From: an uncultured Actinomycetes bacterium
GTDB taxonomy: Bacteria > Actinomycetota > Thermoleophilia > Solirubrobacterales > Solirubrobacteraceae
Assembly: GCA_937888775.1 (NCBI GenBank)
Contig: CALAQT010000379.1
Span: 1-20,355 of the forward strand
Direction of reading: 5' to 3'
DNA length: 20,355 nt
Part shown: positions 13,331 through 20,355 of the stretch, piece after piece
Layout: every line of letters starts with the position of its first letter
Numbering within the stretch: the stretch's first letter is position 1
Made by a program: the position numbers and the translations under genes
Notes under the pieces: generated by a model
The model's database searches: none
Told to the model about the DNA's origin: nothing
The model's input: the letters and a program-made list of their open reading frames with translations, nothing else

Positions 13331-14239
13331 ATGCTAATCGGCGCCCATGTAAGTCCGGCGGGAGGCCTCTACAAGGCGATCGGGCGCGGGGCCGAGCGCG
13401 GCTGTCAGGCGATTCAGATCTTCAACCAGTCGCCGCGGATGTGGCGTCCCACGGCCTACGGCGAGGATGACTTCGCAGCGTTCCGTGACGCGCTGAAGCC
13501 GAGCCCGATCAAGGCCGTCCTGATCCACGCCGTCTACCTGCTCAACTGCGCCTCCGACGATCCCGAGATCCGCGACAAGTCGCTCACCTCGCTGATCCAA
13601 TCGTTGCGGATCGGCGCCGAGATCGGCGCCGCGGGAGTGGTGCTGCACCCCGGCTCGGCCAAGCAGGGTGACGTGGGCGAGGCGATCACGCGGGCAGGCG
13701 CGGTGATCAAGCAGGCGCTGGCCGAATCCGAGCGCTGTCCTCTGCACCTGGAGGACACGGCCGGAGCCGGCGGGACGCTGGGGCGATCATTCGCCGAGCT
13801 CGCTGCGCTGCTGGACGGAGCGGGCGGCAGTGCCCGGCTGGGCGTTTGCCTGGACTCCTGCCATCTGCTGGCCTCCGGGTATGACATCCGCACGCCCCAG
13901 GGCCTGCGCGAGACGATCGACGAGTTCGACCGGGAGGTGGGGCTCCAGCGGCTGGGGTCGCTGCACCTCAACGACTCCCAGACGCCGCTTGGCTCAAACC
14001 GCGACCGCCACGCCAACGTCGGGCAGGGCGAGCTCGGCGAGCGCGGGTGCGCGGCGTTCCTGTCCGAGCCCCGGTTCGAGAAGCTGCCGCTGGTGATCGA
14101 GACCCAGGGGCCCAAGGGCGACGGGCCCAGCGCCGAGGAGGTGGCGCTCTGCTTCAAGCTGCGCAAGCGCGGTCAGGCGGCCCGCCGGCGCGGCGCCGGC
14201 GCGGCGAGGACGCGCACCCATGGGTCCAAGTCCGGGTAG
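13331..14239 (+). CDS. nfo: Endonuclease IV (AP endonuclease)
   Basis: A zinc-dependent AP endonuclease of base-excision repair that cuts 5' of abasic sites. The 302-residue TIM barrel keeps all nine metal ligands of the family: H66, H106, E141, D175, H178, H212, D225, H227 and E257, in motifs IHAVYL, LHPGSA, LEDTAGAGG, CLDSCHLLASGYD, HLNDSQTPLGSNRDRHANVGQG and VIETQGP. These match the E. coli Nfo ligands in order and spacing. The C-terminus adds a basic tail rich in Arg and Gly. The ATG at 13331 lies 16 bases from the divergent gltX start; GACAAT about ten bases upstream is a possible -10. zwf follows after 12 bases. Confidence 0.96.
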   Translation: MLIGAHVSPAGGLYKAIGRGAERGCQAIQIFNQSPRMWRPTAYGEDDFAAFRDALKPSPIKAVLIHAVYLLNCASDDPEIRDKSLTSLIQSLRIGAEIGAAGVVLHPGSAKQGDVGEAITRAGAVIKQALAESERCPLHLEDTAGAGGTLGRSFAELAALLDGAGGSARLGVCLDSCHLLASGYDIRTPQGLRETIDEFDREVGLQRLGSLHLNDSQTPLGSNRDRHANVGQGELGERGCAAFLSEPRFEKLPLVIETQGPKGDGPSAEEVALCFKLRKRGQAARRRGAGAARTRTHGSKSG

Positions 14240-14251
14240 GGTGAGCGTTCG
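14237..14251 (+). promoter_or_regulatory. TAGGGT -10-like element, leaderless start of zwf
   Basis: TAGGGT (14237-14242) includes the nfo stop codon TAG and ends nine bases before the zwf ATG at 14252. No Shine-Dalgarno is visible between the genes. zwf could be read both from the nfo transcript and from this element. Confidence 0.45.
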
Positions 14252-15655
14252 ATGAGCAAGCACCCCCGCGAGGCCGACGCGCTGGTCGTGTTCGGGATCA
14301 CCGGCGACCTGGCCAAGAAGATGACCCTCCGCTCGCTCTACCGGCTGGAGCGTCGCAACCTGCTGCCGGGCGCGGTGATCGGCGTGGCGGTCGATGACTG
14401 GCCGGTGGACAAGCTACGCGACCATGCCCGTGAGTCGATAACAGCCACCGGCGAGACAATCGACGAAGCGGTGTTTGCGCGCTTCGCCCAGCGCCTGCGT
14501 TACGTCAGCGGAGACTTCAGCGACGAGCAGACCTACGAGCGCGTGGCCACCGTCCTCGGCGACGCCCGCAATCCCGCCTTCTACCTGGAGATCCCCCCGG
14601 CCCTGTTCGCCACGGTGACCTCTGGCCTGGCGAAGGCCAAGCTGCTCGTCGACGGGCGGCGGGTGGTGGTGGAGAAGCCCTTCGGCCACGACCTGGAGTC
14701 GGCCCGCGCGCTGGCCGGCGACCTGCACCAGTTCCTCGATGAGTCCCAGCTCTACCGGATCGATCACTTCCTGGGCAAGATGGGCCTGGAGGAGATCCTC
14801 TACCTGCGCTTCGCCAACACGATGCTCGAGCCGGTGTGGAACCGCAACTACCTGGCCTGCGTGCAGATTACGATGGCCGAGAAGTTCGGCGTCGAGGACC
14901 GCGGCCACTTCTACGATCCGGTCGGGGCGCTGCGCGACGTCGTGGTCAACCATCTGATGCAGATGCTGGCGGCGGCGGCGATGGAGCCCCCCGCCGGCGG
15001 CGATCCCGAGACGCTCAAGGACTCCAAGTTCGCCGTCTTCAGGGCGATGGCCGACGCCGATCCGGACCGCTACGTGCGCGGACAGTATGAGGGCTATCGC
15101 GATATCCCCGGCGTGGCGCCGAATTCGGACACCGAGACCTACGCCGCGCTGCGGATCGAAGTCGACAACTGGCGCTGGGCCGGGGTGCCGTTCTTCATCC
15201 GCACCGGCAAGCAGCTGGCGGTCAGCCAGACCGAGCTGCGACTGGTCTTCAAGCACCCGCCGGCGCTGCAGTTCATCTCGCTGCACCATCGCCGGCCCCA
15301 GCCGAGCCAGATCGTGTTCAAAATCGACCCGACGACCGGAATCAGGATGATCCTGGACGCGCACCGAGCCGACCAGGAGGGCCCAAGCGAGATCGAGCTC
15401 GACATGGAGTTCGCCCAGGAGGGCGGCGAGGACGCGACCCCCTACGAGGTGCTCCTGCACGCCGCGCTGGTCGGCGACAGCACCCACTTCACCCGTCAGG
15501 ACATGGTCGAGGCCACCTGGCGAGTGGTCGGGCCGCTGCTCGATTCGCCCCCGCCCGTGCACCCCTACGCCAAGGGCTCCTGGGGTCCGCCGGAGTCCGA
15601 GCGGCTGGTATTGGGGTTCGGGGGGTGGCACGGGCCGTGGGTGCCCGCGTCCTAG
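14252..15655 (+). CDS. zwf: Glucose-6-phosphate 1-dehydrogenase
   Basis: Oxidises glucose-6-phosphate to 6-phosphogluconolactone with NAD(P)+, the entry to the oxidative pentose phosphate pathway. The 467-residue protein starts with the nucleotide-binding loop VVFGITGDLAKKM (12-24), has VVEKPFGHDL (139-148), the substrate signature YRIDHFLGK (168-176) and the catalytic His in VVNHLMQML (H234). RTGKQL and DAHRADQEGPSEIEL lie further on. Ser and Ala usually found in the GASGDL loop are replaced by Ile-Thr (GITGDL). It lies 12 bases after nfo. The usual partners pgl, gnd or opcA are not in this window, so it is isolated from the rest of the pathway here. Confidence 0.97.
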   Translation: MSKHPREADALVVFGITGDLAKKMTLRSLYRLERRNLLPGAVIGVAVDDWPVDKLRDHARESITATGETIDEAVFARFAQRLRYVSGDFSDEQTYERVATVLGDARNPAFYLEIPPALFATVTSGLAKAKLLVDGRRVVVEKPFGHDLESARALAGDLHQFLDESQLYRIDHFLGKMGLEEILYLRFANTMLEPVWNRNYLACVQITMAEKFGVEDRGHFYDPVGALRDVVVNHLMQMLAAAAMEPPAGGDPETLKDSKFAVFRAMADADPDRYVRGQYEGYRDIPGVAPNSDTETYAALRIEVDNWRWAGVPFFIRTGKQLAVSQTELRLVFKHPPALQFISLHHRRPQPSQIVFKIDPTTGIRMILDAHRADQEGPSEIELDMEFAQEGGEDATPYEVLLHAALVGDSTHFTRQDMVEATWRVVGPLLDSPPPVHPYAKGSWGPPESERLVLGFGGWHGPWVPAS

Positions 15656-15690
15656 CGACCGCCGGTGTGAGCCGCGATGGGCAGGGTAGG

Positions 15691-15704
15691 CGCCCTCGGG
15701 GGCG
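15691..15704 (+). terminator. Weak hairpin downstream of zwf
   Basis: CGCCC (15691-15695) and GGGCG (15700-15704) can form a 5-bp stem with a TCGG loop in the 82-base gap between zwf and the small membrane protein gene. No T-tract follows, so it may only attenuate or be incidental. Confidence 0.25.
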
Positions 15705-15737
15705 TATCTCAAACCAAACGCTAAGAGGAGCGCAAGC

Positions 15738-15905
15738 ATGAGATTGAGTCTTGGGAGCATCGTCTGGCTGATCGTCGGCGTATTGGTCGCCTCAACCCAC
15801 CATTACTTGAACAACGTGGGCACGCTCAAGCCGATCATCTCGGCGCTGCTGGCGATCCTGCTCTGGCCGCTACTGCTGCTGGGGATCAACCTGCACGTCA
15901 AGTAG
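15738..15905 (+). CDS. 55-residue two-helix membrane protein
   Basis: A short gene with a good ribosome site (GAGGAG, about eight bases before the ATG at 15738) and a stop followed at once by a terminator hairpin. The product begins MRLSLGSIVWLIVGVLVAS and ends WPLLLLGINLHVK. It has two hydrophobic helices (about residues 5-19 and 33-50) joined by a hydrophilic turn, HHYLNNVGTLKP, so it should be a small helical-hairpin membrane protein. I do not recognise a named family. It uses a Shine-Dalgarno start, unlike zwf before it, and has its own leader, so it is probably transcribed independently or as the last gene after nfo-zwf. Confidence 0.82.
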   Translation: MRLSLGSIVWLIVGVLVASTHHYLNNVGTLKPIISALLAILLWPLLLLGINLHVK

Positions 15906-15927
15906 GGGGACGGTCAGCCGTCCCCTT
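15906..15927. terminator. Intrinsic terminator hairpin after the 55-residue gene
   Basis: GGGGACGG (15906-15913), a TCAG loop and CCGTCCCC (15918-15925) form a perfect 8-bp stem starting right after the stop codon, followed by a short TT. It sits between this gene and the convergent dnaE, so it may stop transcription from both sides. Confidence 0.72.
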
Positions 15928-15966
15928 CGCGCGCCGCCGGCGGTAGAGCTCCTGGTTGCAGCAGGA

Positions 15967-18900
15967 CTACGCGCTGGCCATCCTGGCCGGCTGATGCGCG
16001 GCGGCGGCGGCCGCCGCCTCGCCGAGCAGCGCGGCGCCCAGCAGCGCATCCAGCTCGGCATGCAGCGACGCGCTGCGCGAAACGCGGAAGTCGGGGCCCA
16101 GCTTCAGCCGGCGGTGACCAATCGAGGTGCTGAGCTCGATCACCACGTCCGATTCGCCGGGAAATCCCGACAGCAGCTCCCGCAGCTCAGCGAGCACGGT
16201 GGCCGGCAGGGCGCGCGCGTCCAGACGCAGGCGCAGCGCGCTGGGCGCCACCACCTGCTGGGAGGCCTGCAGCTGCGCCTTGAGGATCTCCTCCTGGCTG
16301 GGCTCAAAGCGCTCCACCAGTTGCGCCACGATGCACGTCTTGGCGCTGTCCTTGTGGTCCACCTTGCCACGGACGAGCACGATCGAGTCGACGGCGAGCG
16401 CGTCCTCGTTGGCCGCCAGCGCCTTGTCGAACACGATGATCTCGACCGAGGCCTCAAGGTCGTCCAGCGTGGCGAACATCATCCAGTCGCCCTTCTTGGT
16501 GCGGATCCGCTTGGACTGCGTGATCATCCCCCCCACCGTGACCCAGTCGCCGTCACGGCGCGCCGCCAGCTCGGCCAGCGTGCAATCGGCCTTGGCCCGC
16601 AGCGCGACGCCGATCTCCTTGAGCGGATGGGCGGAGATGAACAGGCCGATCGACTCCTTCTCGGCAGCCAGCAGCTCGGCGCGCTCGAACTCCTCCTGCG
16701 GAATCGGCGCATGGCTGGGCGAAGCGAACGCCGCAGCCGCGGTGGTCTGATCCGAGCCATCCTCACCGCCGCCGAGATCGAACCCGAGGTCGAAGATCGA
16801 CCCCTGGCCGACCAGCGCGTCCTGCTGGGCCTTCTGGCCTGCCCCCTGCGCCTGCTCGAGCACCGCCAGCATGCCCTTGCGCGAGGCGCCCGTAGAGCCG
16901 AACGCGCCGCACTTGATCAGCGCGTCGATCGCCTTCTTGTTGACGGAGCGGTTGTCAACGCGTTCGCAGAACTCCCACAGGTTCATGAACGGGCCCTTCT
17001 CCTCGCGGGCGCGCTTGATCGCCTCTACCGCCTGGTAGCCGACGCCCTTGACCGCGTCAAGCCCGAAGCGGATGTTTCGCTCGACGACGACGAACTCGTG
17101 GTCTGAGAGGTTGACGTCGGGCGGCAGGATCGCGATTCCCATCTGCTCGGCCTGCGCGACGAAGAACGGCACCTTGTCCTTTGTATCCATCACCGAGGAG
17201 ATCAGCGCGGCCATGTACTCGGCCGGGTAGTTGGCCTTCAGCCACGCCGTCCGGTAGGCGATCAGCGCGTAACACGCAGCGTGACTCTTGTTGAACGAAT
17301 AATCAGCCGATCGCTCGTTGGTCGCCCACAACAGCTCGATCACCGACTCGTTGGTGCCCGACGCGCGGCAGCCGGCGACGAACTCGGGCTTGAGCTTGGC
17401 CATCGCCTCGCGGTTCTTCTTGCCGATCGCCTTGCGCAGGTCATCGGCCTTGGCGCCACTGAAGCCGGCCAGCTCCTTGGCGATCTGCATCGCCTGCTCC
17501 TGGTAGAGGATCACGCCCTTGGTCGGCTCCAGGATCGAGCGCAGCCGTTCGTCGGGATAGGAGATCGAATCCGGATCGCGCTTGCCGCGGGCGTAGGTCG
17601 GAATCTGGTCCATCGCGCCGGGGCGGTACAGCGCGACGAGCGCTACGAGGTCGTCGAACTCGGTCGGGCGGACCTTCTTGAGCGCCTCACGCATCCCCTC
17701 GGACTCAAACTGGAACACCCCGATCGAATCGCCACGGGAGAGCATCTCGTAGGTGGGCTCGTGGTCGAGTGGCAGCGTGCTCATATCGGGCCGCTCGCCG
17801 GCCGAGCGCGCCACGATGTCCAGCGCGTCCTCGATCACGTCGAGGTTGCGCAGCCCGAGGAAGTCCATCTTGAGCAGACCGATCTGCTCGATCGGCTTCA
17901 TCGTAAACTGGGTCACGGTACGGAACACCTTCTCCCCGCTCTCGTCCGTACCGGCATCGGCGATCTGCAGCGGCACGATGTCGGTCAGCGGCCGGTCGGC
18001 GATCACCACCGCGGCGGCGTGGATCGAAGAGTTGCGCACGATCCCCTCCAGGCCCTGGGCGACGTCGATGATCTGCCGAGCCGTCGGGTCGCGGTCGACC
18101 TCCCCGCGCAGCGGCTGCCCGAGCTTGAGGCAGTCCTCGAAGCTCGGCGGGCGGCCCATGATCGGATCAGGGATCAGCTTCGCCAGGCGATCTCCGGCGC
18201 CGTAGTCAAGGCCCAGCACCCGGGCGGCGTCACGGGTCGCCGCGCGCGGGAACATCTTGCCGAAGGTGACGATCTGCGCCACCGACTCTTTGCCGTACTT
18301 CTCGGTCACGTAGCGGATCATCCGGTCGCGCCCGCGGACCGAGAAGTCGATGTCGATATCCGGCATCGAGACGCGCTCGGGATTGAGGAAGCGCTCGAAC
18401 AGCAGGTCGTAGCGCAGCGGATCAACGTCGGTGATCTGCAGGCAGTAGGCGACGATCGATCCGGCCGCCGACCCGCGCCCCGGTCCGACCGCAATGCCCG
18501 CGTCCTTGGCGTACTTGACGAAGTCCCAGACGATCAGGAAGTAGGCGTTGAAGCCCATGCGGTCGATCACGTCTAATTCGAAGTGCGCCCGCTCGATCGC
18601 CGCCGTCGGGGGAGGGTCGCCGTAGCGGCGGCGCAGCCCCAGGTCGACCAACGAGCGCAGGTACTGCGCCTCGCCGGCCCCATCCGGCGTGCTGTAGCGC
18701 GGGATCAGCTGCCGGCCGAGCTCCAGCTCGACATCACAACGCTGGGCGATCTCCAGCGTGCTGGCCAGCGCCTCGGGCCACTCCGAGAATGACTGGGCCA
18801 TCTCCTCGCTCGAGCGCAGGTAGAACTCGTTGTTGTCGAAGCTGATCTTCGGCTGGCTGAGCGTCGACTTGGTCTGCACGCACAGCAGCGCAGCGTGATG

Positions 18901-19548
18901 GTGGTAGTCCTCGCGGCGCAGGTAGTGCACGTCGCCCGTGCCCACCAGCGGCCGGCCGAGGTCACGGGCGATCCTGACGATGCCCTCATTGGCCTTGTCC
19001 TGGGCCGCAAGCCCGTTCTTCTGCACCTCGAAGTACACGTTGTCCTCACCGAAGACCCCGATCAGCTCCTCGGCGTGGGCCCGCGCCTCGGTCACGCGGT
19101 CCTCCAGCAGGTGCTGACAGAAGCGCGACTGCAGACATCCGGTCAGCGCGATGATCCCCTCGCCATGCGCCGCAACCTGCCCAAGATCGACGGACGGTTT
19201 GCCGCGCTGGTAGCCGTCCAAGAAGCCCATCGAGGACAGCTTGACCAGGTTGCGGTAGCCGGCCGGCGTCTCGGCGAGCAGCGTCAGGTGGAAGCGCTCC
19301 AGGCGCCCCGGGGCGCGGCGGGCGTGATCGCCGACGATGTACAACTCGCAGCCGATGATCGGCTTGATCCCGTGCTTGCGAGATGCGGTGAACAGCTCGA
19401 CCGTGCCGTTCATCACCCCATGGTCGGTGAGCGCCAGCGCCGGCTGGTCAAACGACGCCGCCCTCGCCGCGAGCGCATCGATCTTGCAGGCCCCATCGAG
19501 CAGCGAATACTCGGAATGGACGTGGAGGTGGACGCAGGACGAACTCAT
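15967..19548 (-). CDS. dnaE: DNA polymerase III subunit alpha, replicative (DnaE1)
   Basis: The catalytic subunit of the replicative polymerase; 1193 residues, normal for actinobacterial DnaE1 and longer than the error-prone DnaE2/ImuC type. The N-terminal PHP domain starts VHLHVHSEYSLLDGACKI and keeps further metal-type motifs (LTDHGVMNG, GCELYIV), so it may be an active proofreading or phosphatase domain. The polymerase core has GPGRGSAAGSIVAYCL and MPDIDIDF (catalytic D399 and D401), and the third Asp in LLKMDFLGLRNL (D562). HhH and OB-fold regions follow (about 900-1090, including WVTVGGMITQSKRI). ATG at 19548 has AAAGGA seven bases upstream, and TATCCT further up may be its -10. An unrecognised gene lies 69 bases upstream on the same strand. 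Confidence 0.98.
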   Translation of the reverse strand: MSSSCVHLHVHSEYSLLDGACKIDALAARAASFDQPALALTDHGVMNGTVELFTASRKHGIKPIIGCELYIVGDHARRAPGRLERFHLTLLAETPAGYRNLVKLSSMGFLDGYQRGKPSVDLGQVAAHGEGIIALTGCLQSRFCQHLLEDRVTEARAHAEELIGVFGEDNVYFEVQKNGLAAQDKANEGIVRIARDLGRPLVGTGDVHYLRREDYHHHAALLCVQTKSTLSQPKISFDNNEFYLRSSEEMAQSFSEWPEALASTLEIAQRCDVELELGRQLIPRYSTPDGAGEAQYLRSLVDLGLRRRYGDPPPTAAIERAHFELDVIDRMGFNAYFLIVWDFVKYAKDAGIAVGPGRGSAAGSIVAYCLQITDVDPLRYDLLFERFLNPERVSMPDIDIDFSVRGRDRMIRYVTEKYGKESVAQIVTFGKMFPRAATRDAARVLGLDYGAGDRLAKLIPDPIMGRPPSFEDCLKLGQPLRGEVDRDPTARQIIDVAQGLEGIVRNSSIHAAAVVIADRPLTDIVPLQIADAGTDESGEKVFRTVTQFTMKPIEQIGLLKMDFLGLRNLDVIEDALDIVARSAGERPDMSTLPLDHEPTYEMLSRGDSIGVFQFESEGMREALKKVRPTEFDDLVALVALYRPGAMDQIPTYARGKRDPDSISYPDERLRSILEPTKGVILYQEQAMQIAKELAGFSGAKADDLRKAIGKKNREAMAKLKPEFVAGCRASGTNESVIELLWATNERSADYSFNKSHAACYALIAYRTAWLKANYPAEYMAALISSVMDTKDKVPFFVAQAEQMGIAILPPDVNLSDHEFVVVERNIRFGLDAVKGVGYQAVEAIKRAREEKGPFMNLWEFCERVDNRSVNKKAIDALIKCGAFGSTGASRKGMLAVLEQAQGAGQKAQQDALVGQGSIFDLGFDLGGGEDGSDQTTAAAAFASPSHAPIPQEEFERAELLAAEKESIGLFISAHPLKEIGVALRAKADCTLAELAARRDGDWVTVGGMITQSKRIRTKKGDWMMFATLDDLEASVEIIVFDKALAANEDALAVDSIVLVRGKVDHKDSAKTCIVAQLVERFEPSQEEILKAQLQASQQVVAPSALRLRLDARALPATVLAELRELLSGFPGESDVVIELSTSIGHRRLKLGPDFRVSRSASLHAELDALLGAALLGEAAAAAAAHQPARMASA

Positions 19549-19617
19549 GAACGGGTCCTTTCGAGGATAGGCATCCGAGCGGACGCCGTGGGTCTCCGGA
19601 GGGCCCGGATGACGGTT

Positions 19618-20355
19618 TCAGCCGCTCTGTGCGCGCTTGAGCCAGTCACGCAGCAGGCCGAGCGGGCGCTCGTCCCCGCTGACCTCCAGCCCCTGCGGAT
19701 CATGGCCTGACAGCACGTCCAACAGCAGCTCGGCCGGACAGGCGATCGTGGTGTCGGCGCGATCCGCCGGCCACGCCTGGCTGACCGCGGGTGGGAGCCC
19801 GTCGCGCACATGCAGCAGGCTGCTGCTGCGGCCGTGCTGCTCATGCGCGATCGAGAAACGCTCGCCGGCGGTCCACTGCGGGGCGATCATCAGCGCCGCG
19901 ACTTCCAGCGCCAGCGCAGGCTCCAGTCGCACCCCCGCCCGCTGCAGGTCGCTCAGCGCCAGCGGCGCCTGCACCAGCGCCCGCAGCGCCGAGAGCGCGT
20001 CGCGCCGGCCCCGCACGCGGGCGACCCCGATCCCGAGGCGGGCTCTGATCCGGCCCGCCACCAGCAGCCGCGCCAGCCGCGCCGCGTCGCCCACGGCTCG
20101 GAAATCGGTCACGCTGGCCGGGCGTTGAGCGTCCGCGAACCTGATCTCAGGCGGCCCGCCGAAGACGGTCACCTGCACGCAGCGATGCTCTCCGAGGACC
20201 AGGTCGTAGGCCACGGGCCGTGGATAGGCGGCGCGCTGGGCGGGCAACAGATCCAAGAGCAGACGGCCCCCGAGGGCGGCGTCGCGTCGCACCAGCGACC
20301 TGAACACGGGCTCCAGCCAGACACGGCCGGACGCGACCGGCTCGGCAGGTTCAGC
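19618..20355 (-). CDS. Unrecognised protein upstream of dnaE (partial at window end)
   Basis: The frame is open from the right edge of the window to a TGA at 19620-19618, at least 245 residues. A GTG at 20307 is possible, but 16 codons before it also read as protein-like sequence (ending GRVWLEP), so the true start probably lies outside. The visible part is Arg/Leu/Ala-rich, has no membrane helix and contains two regions of alternating hydrophobic pattern; the C-terminal half (FSIAHEQHGRSSSLLHVRDG through DTTIACPAELLLDVLSG) loosely recalls an SCP2-like lipid-binding fold. That resemblance is weak and I do not assign function. It is co-directional with dnaE, 69 bases apart, with a candidate dnaE promoter in between. 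Confidence 0.78.
   Translation of the reverse strand, partial: AEPAEPVASGRVWLEPVFRSLVRRDAALGGRLLLDLLPAQRAAYPRPVAYDLVLGEHRCVQVTVFGGPPEIRFADAQRPASVTDFRAVGDAARLARLLVAGRIRARLGIGVARVRGRRDALSALRALVQAPLALSDLQRAGVRLEPALALEVAALMIAPQWTAGERFSIAHEQHGRSSSLLHVRDGLPPAVSQAWPADRADTTIACPAELLLDVLSGHDPQGLEVSGDERPLGLLRDWLKRAQSG

Noticed and set aside
14414..15760. 448-codon minus-strand ORF opposite zwf
   Set aside because: Antisense shadow of a clear glucose-6-phosphate dehydrogenase; composition typical of mirrored high-GC codons.
17281..18576. 431-codon plus-strand ORF opposite dnaE
   Set aside because: Antisense to the conserved polymerase core including the catalytic aspartates; no motif of its own.
1..20355. 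tRNA, rRNA, CRISPR array, insertion sequence or prophage
   Set aside because: Looked for cloverleaf-type elements in the gaps, spaced direct repeats, transposase or integrase motifs and terminal inverted repeats on both strands by eye; none found.

Overview
The window is a fragment of a high-GC bacterial chromosome, most likely an actinobacterium and possibly of the Thermoleophilia/Solirubrobacterales type. This rests on the mraZ-rsmH pair with an actinobacterial cysteine-rich RsmH tail, the polyprenol-phosphate-mannose enzymes, the actinobacterial-type DnaE and several leaderless genes; the taxonomic call is inference. The first 49 bases are not genomic: they are the Illumina P5/universal adapter with one mismatch. 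The piece is therefore an assembled contig (metagenome or draft genome) and real sequence begins at base 50.

Layout. Bases 50-1537 (minus) hold the start of the division and cell wall cluster: mraZ, rsmH and the first 30 codons of an FtsL-position gene cut off at the contig edge. Upstream of mraZ is a likely promoter with 10-bp-phased GTGG boxes (MraZ autoregulation) and a leader with a perfect 13-bp stem-loop. Bases 1908-3457 (minus) encode an OmpR-type response regulator and a short sensorless histidine kinase, coupled by a GTGA overlap. An unrecognised acidic protein (3544-4017, +) converges on a membrane-anchored polysaccharide deacetylase (4096-5067, -). Three plus-strand glycosylation genes follow (5156-8502): a polyprenol-phosphate mannose synthase, a GT-C membrane mannosyltransferase of the MptA/MptB kind, and a membrane-anchored GT2 enzyme. 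Together with the deacetylase they look like an envelope glycan locus.

Bases 8523-10688 (minus) hold a cysteine biosynthesis unit: a cysteine-free Rrf2 regulator (CymR-like by context), cysK and cysE. Next comes an HDOD/HD protein fused to a LuxR-type HTH (10758-11843, -), preceded by a strong ribosome site and a 15-codon in-frame upstream ORF, then gltX (11950-13314, -). Divergently transcribed nfo and zwf follow (13331-15655, +), then a 55-residue two-helix membrane protein with a clean terminator hairpin. Bases 15967-19548 (minus) encode the replicative polymerase DnaE. The window ends inside an unrecognised gene upstream of dnaE.

The most striking system-level signal is in translation starts. 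Five genes (polyprenol mannose synthase, GT2, zwf, Rrf2 regulator, cysK) have no Shine-Dalgarno but carry a TANNNT hexamer 9 or 10 bases before the ATG, as expected for leaderless mRNAs, and cysE has one at 6 bases. Other genes (3544 gene, 55-residue protein, dnaE, the upstream ORF at 11900) have clear ribosome sites. No tRNA, rRNA, CRISPR array, insertion sequence or phage gene was seen. No clearly novel multi-gene system is present; the best candidates for new biology are the regulatory elements listed in the findings.
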